64,000 bases of DNA from Pelobates cultripes (GCA_933207985.1 OW240921.1:114826021-114890020); one strand, 5' to 3'; positions 1 through 10,719 are shown, numbered from the stretch's first letter. Notes: a model not told the origin generated them from the letters alone. Program-made: numbers and translations.

Positions 1-1
1 C

Positions 2-319
2 TATCACCAAAACCTGAGAAAACTCTCCTTTTTACTGAAACCTGGAGGTCACCTTATATTATTTGGGGCTTTAAATGGCACTTTTTGTCAGGTGGGTGAA
101 CACAGGTGCCACGTTTTGACAATGGATGAAACCTTTTTACGCCAGGCTCTAACTGATGAAGGTTATACAATAGAATATTTTGAAGCTCTTGAGAGAAGAG
201 CAGAAAGTTCGCTTCTAGATGCTCAACACTTCGTGTTTATCCTGGCAACCAAGACAAAGCTAACTCAAGAAAAAACAGCTTCAGTACCAATGCTAAGTGC
301 TCAGAACTTTGCGATTTAA
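2..319 (+). CDS. NNMT/INMT-like N-methyltransferase, last exon (copy 1, cut by window edge)
   Basis: This is the 3' part of the last coding exon of a class I SAM-dependent methyltransferase of the NNMT/PNMT/INMT family, open for 105 codons to a TAA at 317-319. It carries the post-motif segment LKPGGHL, then GEHRCHVLT and the C-terminal AQHFVFILATK strand. The family transfers a methyl group from SAM to small amines such as nicotinamide or indolethylamines in the cytosol; the substrate here cannot be told. The reading frame is uninterrupted and very close to the complete gene at 30544-32983, so it is a recent paralogue. Upstream exons lie outside the window. It is probably functional as far as it can be seen, but half of the exon is missing from view. 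Confidence 0.85.
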   Translation, partial: YHQNLRKLSFLLKPGGHLILFGALNGTFCQVGEHRCHVLTMDETFLRQALTDEGYTIEYFEALERRAESSLLDAQHFVFILATKTKLTQEKTASVPMLSAQNFAI

Positions 320-421
320 AATATTATTCAGTGGATATCCTGTTTTCAAATAACTGTTTCCTGACTATTCTTCTTATATTTACATAACACTTGTGTGAGC
401 TAACTAATAGGTACACATTTT

Positions 422-427
422 AATAAA
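422..427 (+). promoter_or_regulatory. Poly(A) signal AATAAA of methyltransferase copy 1
   Basis: A canonical AATAAA lies about 105 bases after the stop codon at 319. The intervening sequence aligns in part with the 3' flanks of the copies at 13.7 kb and 30.5 kb, which supports its being 3' UTR. Confidence 0.55.
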
Positions 428-499
428 CAAGCTTGTTTAAATGAATATTAATGTTTTTTTCCTTTATGACCAGAGTTATTATTATTATTTTTATTATTT

Positions 500-2640
500 T
501 ATTTTTTATATAGTGCCAGCAAATTCCGTAGTGCCGAATAAGGGGTGGACTAACATACTCATAATTGTAACCAGACAAGTGAACGCACATGAACAGAGGG
601 GTTGAGGGCCTTGCTCAATGAGCTTACATCCTAGAGGGAGTGGGGTATAGTGACACAAAGGGTATGAGTAGGGGTAACAAATTAGGTTGCTAGAAAATTA
701 TTAGTAGGTTATTTTTGACAGGTGCAGGAGAGGAGTCATGAGGTGGATGAAAACCTGCTAACTTCCTCCTGAAGAAGTGAGTTTTCAATGACTTTTTGAA
801 GGAGTGAAGACTGGGTGAAAGGCTAATGGAATGGAGCAAAAGATGCAGCCCTGAAGAAGTCTTGAAGTGAGCGTCAGAGGTAGAAAAAGGAGATAGATGT
901 AAGTCTTCAGCAGAGCGCAGGGGCCCTTAACAGGGAAGACATTAGGGAGGATAGCTAGGTTGGAGCCGCATTATGTAGGGACTTGTAAGCAGGAACCATA
1001 ATCTTAAATTAAACCCTATATCTAACTGGAAGCCAGTGTAGGGACTGACAGAGAGGAGAGGCGTGGGAGGTGCGGGCAGACAGGAAAATGAGCCTCGCTG
1101 CCGCATTCATTATAGATTGCAGTGGTGCAAGCTGGGAACACGTAAGACCACTGAGAAAGGGATTGCTGTAATCAAGGCGAGTTAGAACAATGGCACCTGA
1201 ACTGCGTCTGTTGTTAAATAGGGGCGGATGTGAGCTATGTTTTGACATGAAAGCGCCAGGATTTGGCGATCGACTGGACATGAGGGGTGAAGGAGAGGTT
1301 GAAGTAAAAAAGAAAACCTAGCAGCGAGCCTGTGAGGTAGAAGTGATGGTAGCGTCATTGACATGAAGGGAGACAGACACAGGAGTTGCAACGGTTGATG
1401 GAGGAAACACCAGAAGTCCTGTTTTGGACAGTTTGGGTTTAAAAAAATGAGCAGCCATCCAGTTGGAAATCTCGAAGAGACAGTCAGAGACATGAGTCAA
1501 GATGGGCGGAGAGAGATTAGGAGAGGACAGGTAGATTTGCGTATCATCTGCATATAAATAATAATGGAATCCAAAGGAGCTGATGAGTTTAGGCAGAATA
1601 GATAAAGAACAGTAGGGGACCAAGGCCAGAACCTTAGGGAACACCAGCAGAGAGGGGTTGGGGAGAAGAGACAGAGTCAGAGAAAGAAACACTGAAAGAG
1701 CACTGGGAGAAGTAGGAGCACCAGGAAAGAGCAGTATGCGGTAGACCGAGATTATGGAGATTTAGAAGAAGCTGTTGATGATCAACAGTGTCAATGGCAG
1801 CAGAAAGATCAAGGAGAATTAGGATAGAGTAATGGACCCAATATTTAGCAGCGCTTAAGTAGTTGGATACTTTGGTCACAGCTGTTTTGACACAGTGACG
1901 AGCATGGAATCTAGACTGAAGAAGGTCAAGCAGAGAGTTAGATTTGACGAAGTCTGTCAATCTCGCATATACAACTTTTTCAAGTATCTTGGAAGCAAAT
2001 GACAGTAGCAAGATAGAGTGGCAGTTGGATGGGGAGTTTTGGTCAAGCTTGGACTTTTTCAGAATTGGTGTTACGGTTGCATGTTTGAAGGGTGAAAAAA
2101 AAACAGAGGAAAGGGAGAGATTGAAAATTTTACTGAGAGGAAGTGCAAGAGATGGAGACAGAATGCGGATGATATATGAGGGAATAGGATCAAGGGAACA
2201 GGTGGTGGGGCGGGAGAACCGGAGCAGAGCAGAAACCTCTTCCATTGTAGCAGGTGCGAATTAACAGAGAACAGTGGAGGGAGTGGGGTTGGATGATGTA
2301 TTGGTAGGGGATGAGACAGAGATTAGAGACCCCTTCCCTGATTGTAGAAATCTTCTCAGTGAAGTCAGTTGCAAAGTTTGTGGTGGACAAGGTGGTAGGA
2401 GGATGGGAAGCAACAGGGCGAAGAAGAGCATTAAAAGTGTGGAATAGGCATTTGGGTTGGCAGGGCAGTATGCAGTTTTGCAGAGGAAAGAGACAGATTG
2501 TAGAAGTGCAGCATAAATTTATAGTGGAAGAAGTCAGTTGCAGATTGAGACTTTCTCCAGCAGCGTTCAGCAGTTCTGGAACATTTTTGGAGGTATTGGG
2601 TCAGCTTGGTGTGTATTTCAGTGTCACACACTCACTAATA
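500..2640 (-). mobile_element. L2/CR1-group LINE, decayed, reverse transcriptase and 3' tail
   Basis: Read on the minus strand, broken frames from about 2630 to 1010 give, in order, the pre-RT segment (NFATDFTEKI), the RT fingers/palm (LLLSFASKILEKVV, then LLDLSAAIDTVDH), the catalytic YADDTQIY near 1560, and the conserved tail (SMSRSPNPGAF-like region to about 1010). The 3' end at about 500-540 is a short AT-rich microsatellite directly after a segment common at LINE 3' ends. The endonuclease and ORF1 are absent, as in 5'-truncated copies. Frameshifts and stops break the RT into at least four frames, so it is dead. The clade is inferred from motif wording; L2, CR1 and Rex-like elements are hard to separate by eye. 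Confidence 0.8.
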
Positions 2641-2860
2641 CACTCACTGTGTGTATTAGGCAGTACGTGTGTATGGATGTATGTATTTGCAAGTGTGTGT
2701 ATGTATGGCAGTGTGTGTATGTATTGAGAAGTGTGTGGAGTTATGTATTGGACTGTGTGCGTATGGTTGATTGTATGTAATAGGCAGTATGTATGCATGG
2801 ATGGATGTATTAGGCAATTTGTGTATATGGATGCATATACTGGATGAGTGTGTTTATATT
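2600..2860. repeat. TG/TATG-rich microsatellite
   Basis: Irregular repeats of TGTGTATG and GTATGTAT. Long overlapping frames here have repetitive composition and are not genes. Confidence 0.8.
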
Positions 2861-2969
2861 GTGTCTCTTTCCATAAATGTCTGCTTACTGTGTCTCTTGC
2901 CTGAAAAGTCTCCCAGTCTCTGTTCCCTAAATGTTTTCCGAAGCCTTTTCTGTTCTCCAAATTTCTAAT

Positions 2970-3414
2970 TTAAAGGGATACTATAGTGCCAGGAATGCAA
3001 AGCTGTGTTAAAGACCCTTTATTTACTTACAGGCACTAATGTCACTTGGCGCTGGGTTGTGGCTCCTCAACCTACTGATGAGGGGGGCACAAATGCGCAT
3101 GCACGGCGAGTGCCACAAGCATTAGGCCCTCCCCATAGCAAAGCATCTAATCAATGCTTTCCTATGGGGACATAACTGATGCTTGATGTCCTCATAAAGA
3201 GCATGAGGACATCCAGCATCAGTTACTAGACCAAAAGTCTGTTAACATCTAGGAAACGGTCCATTGACTGTCTGGGAGATAGCTACTGCAGGCAGATTAA
3301 GTGCTGCAATGTAAACATTGCCATTTTTCTGGTAGATAGTGAGTTTAGCACTATAAGGTCAGGAATACATAATAATGCTTTAAAATGGTATTGGTGCCCA
3401 AATTGTCCCTTTAA
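2970..3414. mobile_element. T2/Kolobok-like MITE with TTAA ends
   Basis: The element is bounded by TTAA and has inverted ends, TTAAAGGGATAC on the left and the complement of GTCCCTTTAA on the right. It contains the internal palindrome around CCTATGGGGA that also occurs in the copy at 29885-30468. It has no coding capacity. TTAA targets fit Kolobok or piggyBac; the Kolobok/T2 label is inferred from the AAAGG terminus. Confidence 0.75.
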
Positions 3415-3992
3415 ATTAATTTTCTTTGTAGCAAAAACCGTCCAGTTTTCAAAGAAATTTATATTTCAGAAGACCACTGTATTTATAATGCTGGGAAAAT
3501 AGAAGAAAAGTGTCAGAAAAAATCATTAAACTGAAAAACAAATTGCCGATATAAAAAAAGGACAGGGTGGAAAAAAAGGCAACAGATTAAAAAATCTGAC
3601 ATATTTAATTGTTTAATATTGTGTCTAAAATCCATCGTTAAACTGCCGACAACACTTCGAAAAATCTCCGCCAATGTGCCAATTTCTTCTCTGCATTTGC
3701 AATGTTGCCCATGTATTGCCTGAATTGGATTATGATGTAATTTGCTAAACCTTTAATAAAAAATAAAAAAATACAATAAAAAAATAGAGAATTTGTTCAA
3801 TGCATCTCTCTGAGTAGGGAATGTCTAGTCACAGCGCAGTGATTGCCAAATGTGCGCACGATCCTCTCAATGCTTCCCAATAGGTAAGCATTAGATAAGC
3901 AGAGAGACCAGCAGTATAGGCCCTGGGGAGATAGCACAGCTAAGTGGACAAGGGCACATGTATGAGTGTGGGGATAGATGCATGGGATTGGT
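3415..3992. other. Intergenic sequence, nothing recognised
   Basis: AT-rich sequence with no recognisable gene or repeat boundary. Confidence 0.5.
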
Positions 3993-4072
3993 TTAACCCC
4001 TTAAGGACACATGACATGTGTGACATGTCATGATTCCCTTTTATTCCAGAGGTTTGGTCCTTAAGGGGTTAA
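3993..4072. mobile_element. 80-bp hairpin MITE with TTAA ends (copy A)
   Basis: TTAACCCCTTAAGGAC at the left is the inverted complement of GTCCTTAAGGGGTTAA at the right. The copy at 11440-11519 is the same length and lies in the opposite orientation, and a truncated third copy lies at 23041-23101. The TTAA target suggests a piggyBac or Kolobok parent. Confidence 0.8.
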
Positions 4073-4900
4073 AAGAGTGTGTGGGTGGGATTATGTTCTG
4101 TGTAAATTAGTGTGGGGGAGGTCTTACCTCAGTGCCACTTGGGATTCGGGCCAGCAAACAGCTTCCTGTCCTCCTGCTCCTGTTTGCCTGGGCCTGCAGA
4201 TTTACACAGCTTGAGGGATGGAGGTTGAGGCTTTCTGGCTTCCCTCAGAGCTGCTGCAGCGTGGAAGGTGGCCAGCGACTCCTGATTCAGGTACTCATCT
4301 CTCCTGGATCCTCTCCCCTGGGGTGGCTGCTGGTGTGGGTGCTCCCCCCGCGGCCTGTCTCCATCTGGCGCCTTCCCTGTGGCCCCTGTTCCCCTCTCCC
4401 ATGATGGCTGCTGGTGTGGGTGCTTCCCCCCGACAGCCTGGGCTCCTCTGGGGCCTTCCCTGTGGCCCCTGCCCCCCCCTCTCCCATGGTGGCTGCCGGT
4501 GTGGGTGCTCCCCCCCGCAGCCTGGGCCCCTCTGGGTCCTTCCCTGTGGCCCCTGCTCCTGGGGGCCAGCATTAGGGGGGCACAGGTTCATTTGAGGGTA
4601 CCCTGCAACCACAGGGGGGTACCCTGTCACTCCTCCCCGGGCCCGGTTGAGGTGGGAGCCTGGGCCCGAGGCATCACCAGGCCTGCGTGTCTGGGGGCTC
4701 TAGACACACGGCCTCCAACTTTCCTGAGGATCCGCGGCCTTCATGGGCTGCGCACGGAAGCGTGGCCTACCCGGCCTGCAACAACGGGCGGGGGCAGTGA
4801 TGGCCGTTTCTAATCCCCCCGTGGCTCGTGGGACGGCGGGGCTGTGTGGAGGGCCCCCAATGGTGAGGAGGCCCGGCGGGGCCACGCGGGTTAATCCGGG
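4073..4900. repeat. GC-rich region with about 88-bp minisatellite
   Basis: Between about 4317 and 4575 a unit containing CTGTGGCCCCTG, CTCTCCCATG and GGTGTGGGTGCT occurs about three times with small differences. Both strands are open over several hundred bases, but this follows from the repetitive GC-rich composition. It may belong to the 5' part of the retroelement recognised downstream (6740-8760); I cannot show that. Confidence 0.6.
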
Positions 4901-5199
4901 ACCCCGCCGTTCGTGACCAGGGGGCCCTCTAGTGATCCGGGAGCCTCCTCTGCCGGTGAGGTAGGCTCCCTTTCATCTCTCTCTCCCCTGTTCCACTTTC
5001 TGCCCCGACCCCCACCTGCTGGGTCCTTCTCCCCCCCCACCCCAGTGTCTTTTCCCTCCTTGGTGGGCTCCTTGTTTCTGGAGGGCCCCCCTCTGCCCTC
5101 CTCTCCTTCCCCTGCTCTCTCTCTGGGTGGGTCTTGTCCGTCCCCCGTCCCCCCGTGTGTCCCTGTTCTATGTGCCCCTTCCTCTATGTGTCTCCCTAC

Positions 5200-5310
5200 T
5201 CTGGCTCTATGGCCCCCTTTTCTATGTGTGTGTGTGTCCCTATTCTCTGTGTGTGTGTGTCCCTATTGTGTGTGTGTGTGTCCCTATTCTATGTGTGTGT
5301 GTGTCCCCTG
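5200..5310. repeat. Interrupted TG microsatellite with CCCTAT spacers
   Basis: Four tracts of (TG)n are separated by TCCCTATT-type spacers, a short minisatellite built on a microsatellite. Confidence 0.8.
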
Positions 5311-5822
5311 CTGGTCACTTACCTCGGCTGCCTCCTGGTGTGGAGTGTGGGCTCACCTCTGCTCTTCTCACAGATCCTGGCTGCTGTTACTGGCCCTGCC
5401 CAGCAGGGGGCGCCTGGAACACGTGGGAGGAACACAGTGAACCCTGGTTTTCATGTCTGTTTACTTCACCTCCTGTGCCTGCGGTGCCGCGGTTGGAGCG
5501 CCAGGCTTTTCACGGGTAAGTGTGTTTTTTCACTGTTGGTTTCATAATTCGGTAATTAAAAAAAAAAAAAATGTTACAAAAAAATTTAAATCAATAAATA
5601 AAAAGCTAATAAGAATAATAAAAAAAAAGAATAAATAAATGAATTAAGATTCCTGCTGCGTCCTGCGCAGCTAATAGCGTGCGTTTCGTGTGGCTCGGGG
5701 TGCTGCTGATGCATGCGTATAGCCTGCTTGGCTGGCCCTTGTAACGAAATACTAGGGAGCAGATTGGGGAAGGTTTTATTGGCGATGGATTCCCTTCTGC
5801 CACTGAGGGTCCCTTGGGTGAG

Positions 5823-5823
<1 letters not shown>

Positions 5824-5864
<41 letters not shown>
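5824..5864. repeat. (TA)n microsatellite
   Basis: Uninterrupted TA dinucleotides, about 40 bases. Confidence 0.95.
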
Positions 5865-5866
<2 letters not shown>

Positions 5867-6739
5867 AAAAATAAAAAAAGTACTCGGATACACCCCATGA
5901 CGCACGGGAATTGTGTCCGGGCATCGAAGGTTATGGGTAGCATTGTCGGGGGAGGGCTCCCCGAGAATGCTCGCGTTGTTCTGCTGTCAGGACAGTCTCT
6001 GGGACACATGTCGTCCCTAGGGTGAGCTGGGTTGGTGGAGGTACGTCTTGCACTTTTGTCCACGGTAGACGTGCGACCCTTTCTGGCCTGGGACCAGATG
6101 GTTTTCCTTATGTCTCGCACGGCGCCTCAGCACGGCGTGTTTTCGTCATTTTGCGGCGGTGGGGGAACACCCTCCCTTTCACTGGCCCCCCAGCCAGAGG
6201 CTAGGCGGTGGTTGGAAATTCACCGGCAGTCATGGTAAGTGGGGTCTTCGTGTCGTTCTGGCACGAGGGCTCGAGTTGCCCATCCCGTCTCCCACGTTTT
6301 CATGCAGGCGATCTGTCGGGATAAGGGACATGGGTGCTCTACATGCAGGCCCTCTTCGGTCCATATGAGAATTCCATCGGGTGGTGCGGGAGCGGCTTAC
6401 CAAGAAGCTTGATAAGCTTACCTCCTGAATGTTTATGGTGTCTCCCCCCCTTGGATGGGGCCATGGAGGAGCGGGAGGGCGATTTCACCTGATTCCTTAT
6501 TTACTCATTTGTCATTCCCTACGAGGGGTTAGGTATGGGGTGTTGTGGCATGATGCAGCAGTCCGAGGGTTAGCACTGCGGGGCCCGGGGGCCTTGCTGA
6601 TGGCGGCAACTGTGGAATCGGCTGCCCGGCGGCTGCCGATGCGCCCGGCAGGTTATTGTTTTCCAGGCTGTATTTTCTGACGGTCGGTGTTGAGTGGCTA
6701 TGTGCCTCCACAAGGGTTGCTCCCATTGTCGCTTCTGTG

Positions 6740-7345
6740 TGCGGCCGTCAGGGTCACACGTCCGCGCTCTGCTGCTGCGGCATTTCTTGGGGTAGTGTTT
6801 CGGAGTTCCGTGGCCCAGGACGTAACCGTGGGTCGGGATACGGGCTGTAGTTTCCTGTATAGTGGGATTGATTCCAGGACAGGGGAACGTCGGTTGCCCC
6901 TGACTGGTAGCTTGTGCTGACAGGCCCCGTAGGTCCCTTCCACTGACTTCTGCCTATTTACCGCTGCGGCAGGTTTGGGGCCCTTTTGGGCTCTCCATGG
7001 TGTGCTGACTCTTGCCCAGTAAGCTGGCAAGCATCGGGGCTCTTGCAGCCTCTGGCTGTCATGGAGCTCTTCCCCATTCTGGGGGCATGGTAGGTGTGGG
7101 GTTCCCTACTCATGAGCTGATGGGTAGTTCTTCCGTTGCGACAATCTTGGGGTGGTGCAGGCTGTCTATCACGTGACGGGGTCCTCCACCCCGGTGGTGC
7201 TCTGGTTGCGGGGCCGTTTGAGTCTGGGAAGTGTCTGGTTAGCTGGAGGTTATCCCAGGGGTTTCACAATGTAGTGGCCGATGCTTTATATTGTTCGCTG
7301 TGGGACATACTTCGAGTGGGGGCTCCGCGGGGCCAAATATAGGTC
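6740..7345 (+). pseudogene. RT C-terminus and RNase H fragment of the Ngaro-like element
   Basis: The frame around 6760-6910 gives AQDVTVG followed by SGIDSRTGERRLPL, the pattern at the end of DIRS/Ngaro reverse transcriptases. After a short break, 6950-7085 gives LFTAAAGLGPF and MELFPILG, which match the RNase H strand TDAAGGLGFG (first Asp lost here) and LELFPIL. At 7255-7320 comes FHNVVADALY with WDILR, the RNase H end normally read as ADALSR. Stops and frameshifts lie between the pieces, so the gene is dead. Confidence 0.65.
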
Positions 7346-7989
7346 AGTGGAGATGTGGTCGCTTGTTCTAGCAGACTGATGAAGCTGGTCTGTGTGTCGG
7401 TCTTTGAGGCGGAGTGGGACCCGCTACAGGAAGGTGAGTGCTCGGGCCAGATAGGAGCATTTCCTTGGGGGGGCTCCGGGATTGGACTGCTCATCTACAT
7501 GTTTTGTTCCGTCCCTTAGGGGCATCGGGGGCTCCTTAGTGAGTTCTTTGATTTGCAGGGCTCGGCTTCCCGTTCATGTTCGGTCGTCTGCAGGTGGGGG
7601 GGGTGTTTTGGGGGTTTGAGTGCACATCGGAATGGACTTCCTTCAGGTTTCACCGCTCGACGGCTGTAGACTTTGGGGAGGGTGAGTTGGTAGCGGTTGG
7701 CTGATTCATTAATGGAATCTGTTCATTTCTTGGACGTTGCGGCGTTGACATAACCTGGCCCTTCCGCATTTTCCTGAGGTAGATGGAGTGCACAGGGTAA
7801 TAGTTAGGCTCCTAACATGATGTACTTGGTTCCCAGGATAGTTTGGATTATGCCGTTCCGATCAGGGGCGGTGCTGGGTTCCGTCATTTGTCCTGTTTTC
7901 CTTAGGTGAGTGCCATTCCGTCCCCTGGATTATTTGCCTTACTCACTCCCTGTTTGGTTCTCTGAGACGGGTTTTCTCTCCTACGTCCA

Positions 7990-8180
7990 TTTGTGGGGGT
8001 ATTCCACTTGGGGCTCGAATTCCTGGATAATGATGGTGGGGAGTTCAAGGGGCATTCATTCCGGTTAGGGGCGGCTACAGACGCCGCCAGGCTCGGCGTG
8101 CCTGCGCCAATGGTTCAGAGGGCTCGAATGATTAGTTCCTTATGTTCACCCTGCCGGTCTCCGAATGAATTTCTCTCCTC
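7990..8180 (+). pseudogene. Tyrosine recombinase C-terminal fragment
   Basis: The plus strand encodes KGHSFRLGAATDAARLG at about 8047-8100. HxxR (His-Ser-Phe-Arg) with GAAT is the box II signature of phage-integrase-type tyrosine recombinases in DIRS-order elements. About 25 codons later, in a shifted frame at about 8130-8150, PYVHPAG supplies a candidate catalytic tyrosine. The N-terminal half and the first catalytic Arg (7350-7990) are not readable. This enzyme would integrate a circular cDNA without a DDE integrase. Confidence 0.7.
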
Positions 8181-8224
8181 GGTTACGGTCTCCCCCCCCA
8201 GAATAGGGATGGTGGGATGCTCAT

Positions 8225-8760
8225 GTAATTTGGGCCAGGAGGCGGGGGGGTGAGTGGTTGGATCTTACGCCTTTGGGATTGGAGGTTCGGTGGTCTGGCA
8301 CCAGTACATGATGGAGGTGTGTCTCCTCCTCGTACGGGGTCAGCTGTCCCTCCTCCTGGGGGTACCAGGGGTTTTTGTCATCTCTGGGTGGAATGACCTG
8401 GGTTCGGTTACGGTTTGGGATTTGGGTGCTCTTCAATCTGGTCATGTTACGCATTCTGTGTCTTCCCAGAGGTTCTCAGGGGCTGGCCTGAGGCTATCGC
8501 CCGTTCCTGCTGGCAGTGCGCTCAGCAATGTGAGTGCCCTGGTGCGCTGCCGTCGAAATCGGACTAGATGGATTTCTAGGTTTGTTGTGGGGTCTTGGGG
8601 GATTTCCGGTTCGCCTTTAGGGTTGGGCCAGATGTGGCCTGGTTATCTCGAGGGGATGGGTGCACTTGCTGGAGGTCGGACTAGGCCTATGTTAATCTAG
8701 CGCTGCAAAAAGTGGTGGAACAGGCCATGGCTGGTTATGGTGGGGTCCCCCGCGGATTTT
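8225..8760 (+). pseudogene. SGNH-hydrolase-like domain remnant
   Basis: The frame from 8254 gives LLLVRGQLSLLLG, then a GWNDLGSVTVWDL block around 8380-8425 that resembles block III (GGND) of SGNH hydrolases. A later segment gives ISRFVVGSWG at 8568-8600, and ALQKVVEQAMAGYGG at about 8702-8745 in another frame. The order and spacing match the SGNH domain attached to tyrosine-recombinase retroelements. The GDS nucleophile block is not convincingly visible, and frameshifts are present. Confidence 0.5.
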
Positions 8761-10020
8761 AGGTGTAAAGCAGCAGGGTTGTGGCGGGGGTATGTCCTTG
8801 CCAATTGAGTTTGAGAGGTTACGTTTAAGTATATGGAATGAGATGAACAAGTTTTTTTAGGTCTCAACCACCCCTGCTTCAAAAGGTTAAACATTAGGTT
8901 GCCTGAGGTGTCGTGCCCATCGAGCGTGGATAAGGTCGGCTGATGGCGGGCATTGGAAATATATGATTTTTATGACGGGGGGGAGGTGAGAGGAAGTGGT
9001 GATTAGGAACCACTGTATGTTTATTGGCAAGGACGGTTGGGTCACTGTATAACACTATGGGTGGAGTTATATATGTATATATGTTAATTTATGCTTATTT
9101 ATGTCTAACGTTTTGGTTACAGAAAGAAGAGATTTAATAAATAAAGTTATGGATGTGTTATGCAGTAATTTAGTTTGTGATAGTAAATGCTGTGGCCTGT
9201 TCATCCATACTAAGTGGTCTGTCGTTATTGGGGGGGGTAAATGGGTTTAGATTTGTGCTAGGATGCATCGTGATTCCCACTACGTACATATAAGAAACCT
9301 GCGTGCTGTGGGATATACGATAAGTGATTCTCCTTTTTAAACCTCAGAGAATTAACATCTAAATCATTAATATGATTCTACAATGTTAGGAAGTTAGGAA
9401 AGGAATACATGTTTTCCATTATATTCTTTGGAATTAGAAAGTATATTTAAAAATTATCTTTAAAAACAATATTTCCCTTTTATATTATTAATTATTAACG
9501 TTTGCTACATTTCCACTTTATTCTCAGTTTTATTAACCAAATGAATGGCAACTATTTGCAAAACAAAAGACTGCTTGGAATCAGACTTCTTGTTCCAAAA
9601 AATCAAAAAATTAATCATGGTTTATGATTTTCACCTATCTGATCCTTCATATCTTTTTATCTCAAATGATCACTCCTCTGGTTTTTCATCTCTAATTAAT
9701 TGCCCCAATAGCCCCATGTCTCCCCACCCCTAATAGTGTTTTATTTCTTTTTTTTTTTCTTTCTAACCTCAGACCTCAGACCTCAGACTTATATTTCAGA
9801 CTGGGCCCCTTAAAACAGTATTAACACCCAGCACTCCCAAGCAACCAAGTCCTGCAGAATCTTCTGAGCAGTTGTATCATCTCTGGAAGATTGCCCTCCA
9901 TCCCCACCCCCATGGTCATTACCTTACTTATAGATAGTGCAGAGCAGCTGGTTTCCAAAACACACCAATCAAGTCACTAAACCTCTCCTCATCTGAAATC
10001 CTCTGTTAACATACTGCATT
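8761..10020. other. Intergenic sequence, no gene recognised
   Basis: It may contain the 3' repeat of the Ngaro-like element up to roughly 9.2 kb; from there on it is AT-rich with no recognisable feature. Confidence 0.45.
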
Positions 10021-10028
10021 CTTTAAAC

Positions 10029-10201
10029 CAGTGTTTCCCAACCCAGTCCTCAAGGCACACCTACCAGTCCAGGATTTAGGGATTACCCAGTTGTGTCTAA
10101 GGTGTTTTTTTCTTCTTTGTAAAAACACCTTAGACACAACTGGGTAATCCCTAAATCCTGGACTGGTAGGTGTGCCTTGAGGACTGGGTTGGGAAACACT
10201 G
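10029..10201. mobile_element. hAT MITE with perfect 8-bp target duplication
   Basis: An almost perfect inverted repeat runs from CAGTGTTTCCCAACC to GGTTGGGAAACACTG with a very short loop. It is flanked on both sides by CTTTAAAC (10021-10028 and 10202-10209), the 8-bp duplication expected of hAT transposition. No coding capacity. Confidence 0.95.
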
Positions 10202-10349
10202 CTTTAAACACTCATTGATATTTGTGTGTGTGTAGCTATGTATATGATTTATATATGTGCGCATATATATATATATATTCATCCAAAATAGGCAGGAGCA
10301 CTCACTTGTTAAAAGTCCAAAATTTATTAGAACATCTTTAAAAAAAAAT

Positions 10350-10391
10350 GATCAATGTTTCAGTCCTGCGTAGAGGACTTTCATCAGGATC
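10350..10391 (-). ncRNA. Hammerhead-ribozyme-like motif 1
   Basis: On the minus strand: GATC, core CTGATGA, a 6-bp stem (AGTCCT/AGGACT), core GAAA, CATT, GATC. The two invariant core boxes are intact, and GATC/GATC can form a short stem I. An extra A sits between the core and stem II, so activity is uncertain. Confidence 0.6.
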
Positions 10392-10403
10392 TGAAAGACC
10401 TTT

Positions 10404-10445
10404 GATCCTGATGAAAGTCCTCTATGCAGGACTGAAATGTTGATC
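10404..10445 (+). ncRNA. Hammerhead-ribozyme-like motif 2
   Basis: Plus-strand counterpart of motif 1: GATC, CTGATGA, stem AGTCCT/AGGACT with loop CTATGC, GAAA, TGTT, GATC. The core is intact and stem III is minimal, as in short retroelement hammerheads. It has the same extra A before stem II. Confidence 0.6.
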
Positions 10446-10579
10446 GTTTTTTAAAGATGTTCTAATAAATTTTGGACTTTTAACAAGTGAGTGCTCCTGC
10501 CTATTTTGGATGGATACATAAAACTAGCCATGGCATGCTAGCACCCGATCTTTAAGGGATACTTCAAGTGTGAGTGTAG

Positions 10580-10580
<1 letters not shown>

Positions 10581-10612
<32 letters not shown>
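10581..10612. repeat. (TA)n microsatellite
   Basis: Pure TA repeats. Confidence 0.95.
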
Positions 10613-10616
<4 letters not shown>

Positions 10617-10719
10617 CTACATATCTATATAATACACATTTTCTCTAATGTTCTCACTTCTATTTTTCACTTTAACACTAACTTCTCTCATTACTAAAAT
10701 ATCCCTATCCTTTTGCTCA

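Larger units (their letters stand above)
6740..8760 (+). mobile_element. Decayed tyrosine-recombinase retrotransposon (DIRS order, Ngaro-like)
   Basis: Three protein domains of one element can be followed on the plus strand through many frameshifts: an RT end and RNase H (6740-7345), a tyrosine recombinase C-terminus (7990-8180) and an SGNH-hydrolase-like segment (8225-8760). No integrase or LTR is seen. RT/RNase H followed by a tyrosine recombinase is the hallmark of the DIRS order. An extra SGNH hydrolase is, from memory of the literature, a feature of vertebrate Ngaro elements. The element's ends, and any gag-like ORF in the GC-rich 4.9-6.7 kb stretch, could not be placed. Confidence 0.65.
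10281..10511. repeat. Inverted repeat (about 110-bp arms) of a hammerhead-bearing repeat
   Basis: Arms 10281-10391 and 10404-10511 are inverted copies, differing by a few substitutions and small indels, separated by 12 bases. Each arm holds one hammerhead-like motif at its inner end. Head-to-head copies of a ribozyme-bearing repeat suggest the terminal repeats of a Penelope-like element. Confidence 0.85.

Noticed and set aside
4129..5547. Several overlapping open frames of 90-175 codons on both strands
   Set aside because: They cover a GC-rich minisatellite and TG repeats; sequence is proline/cysteine-rich and repetitive, with no domain.
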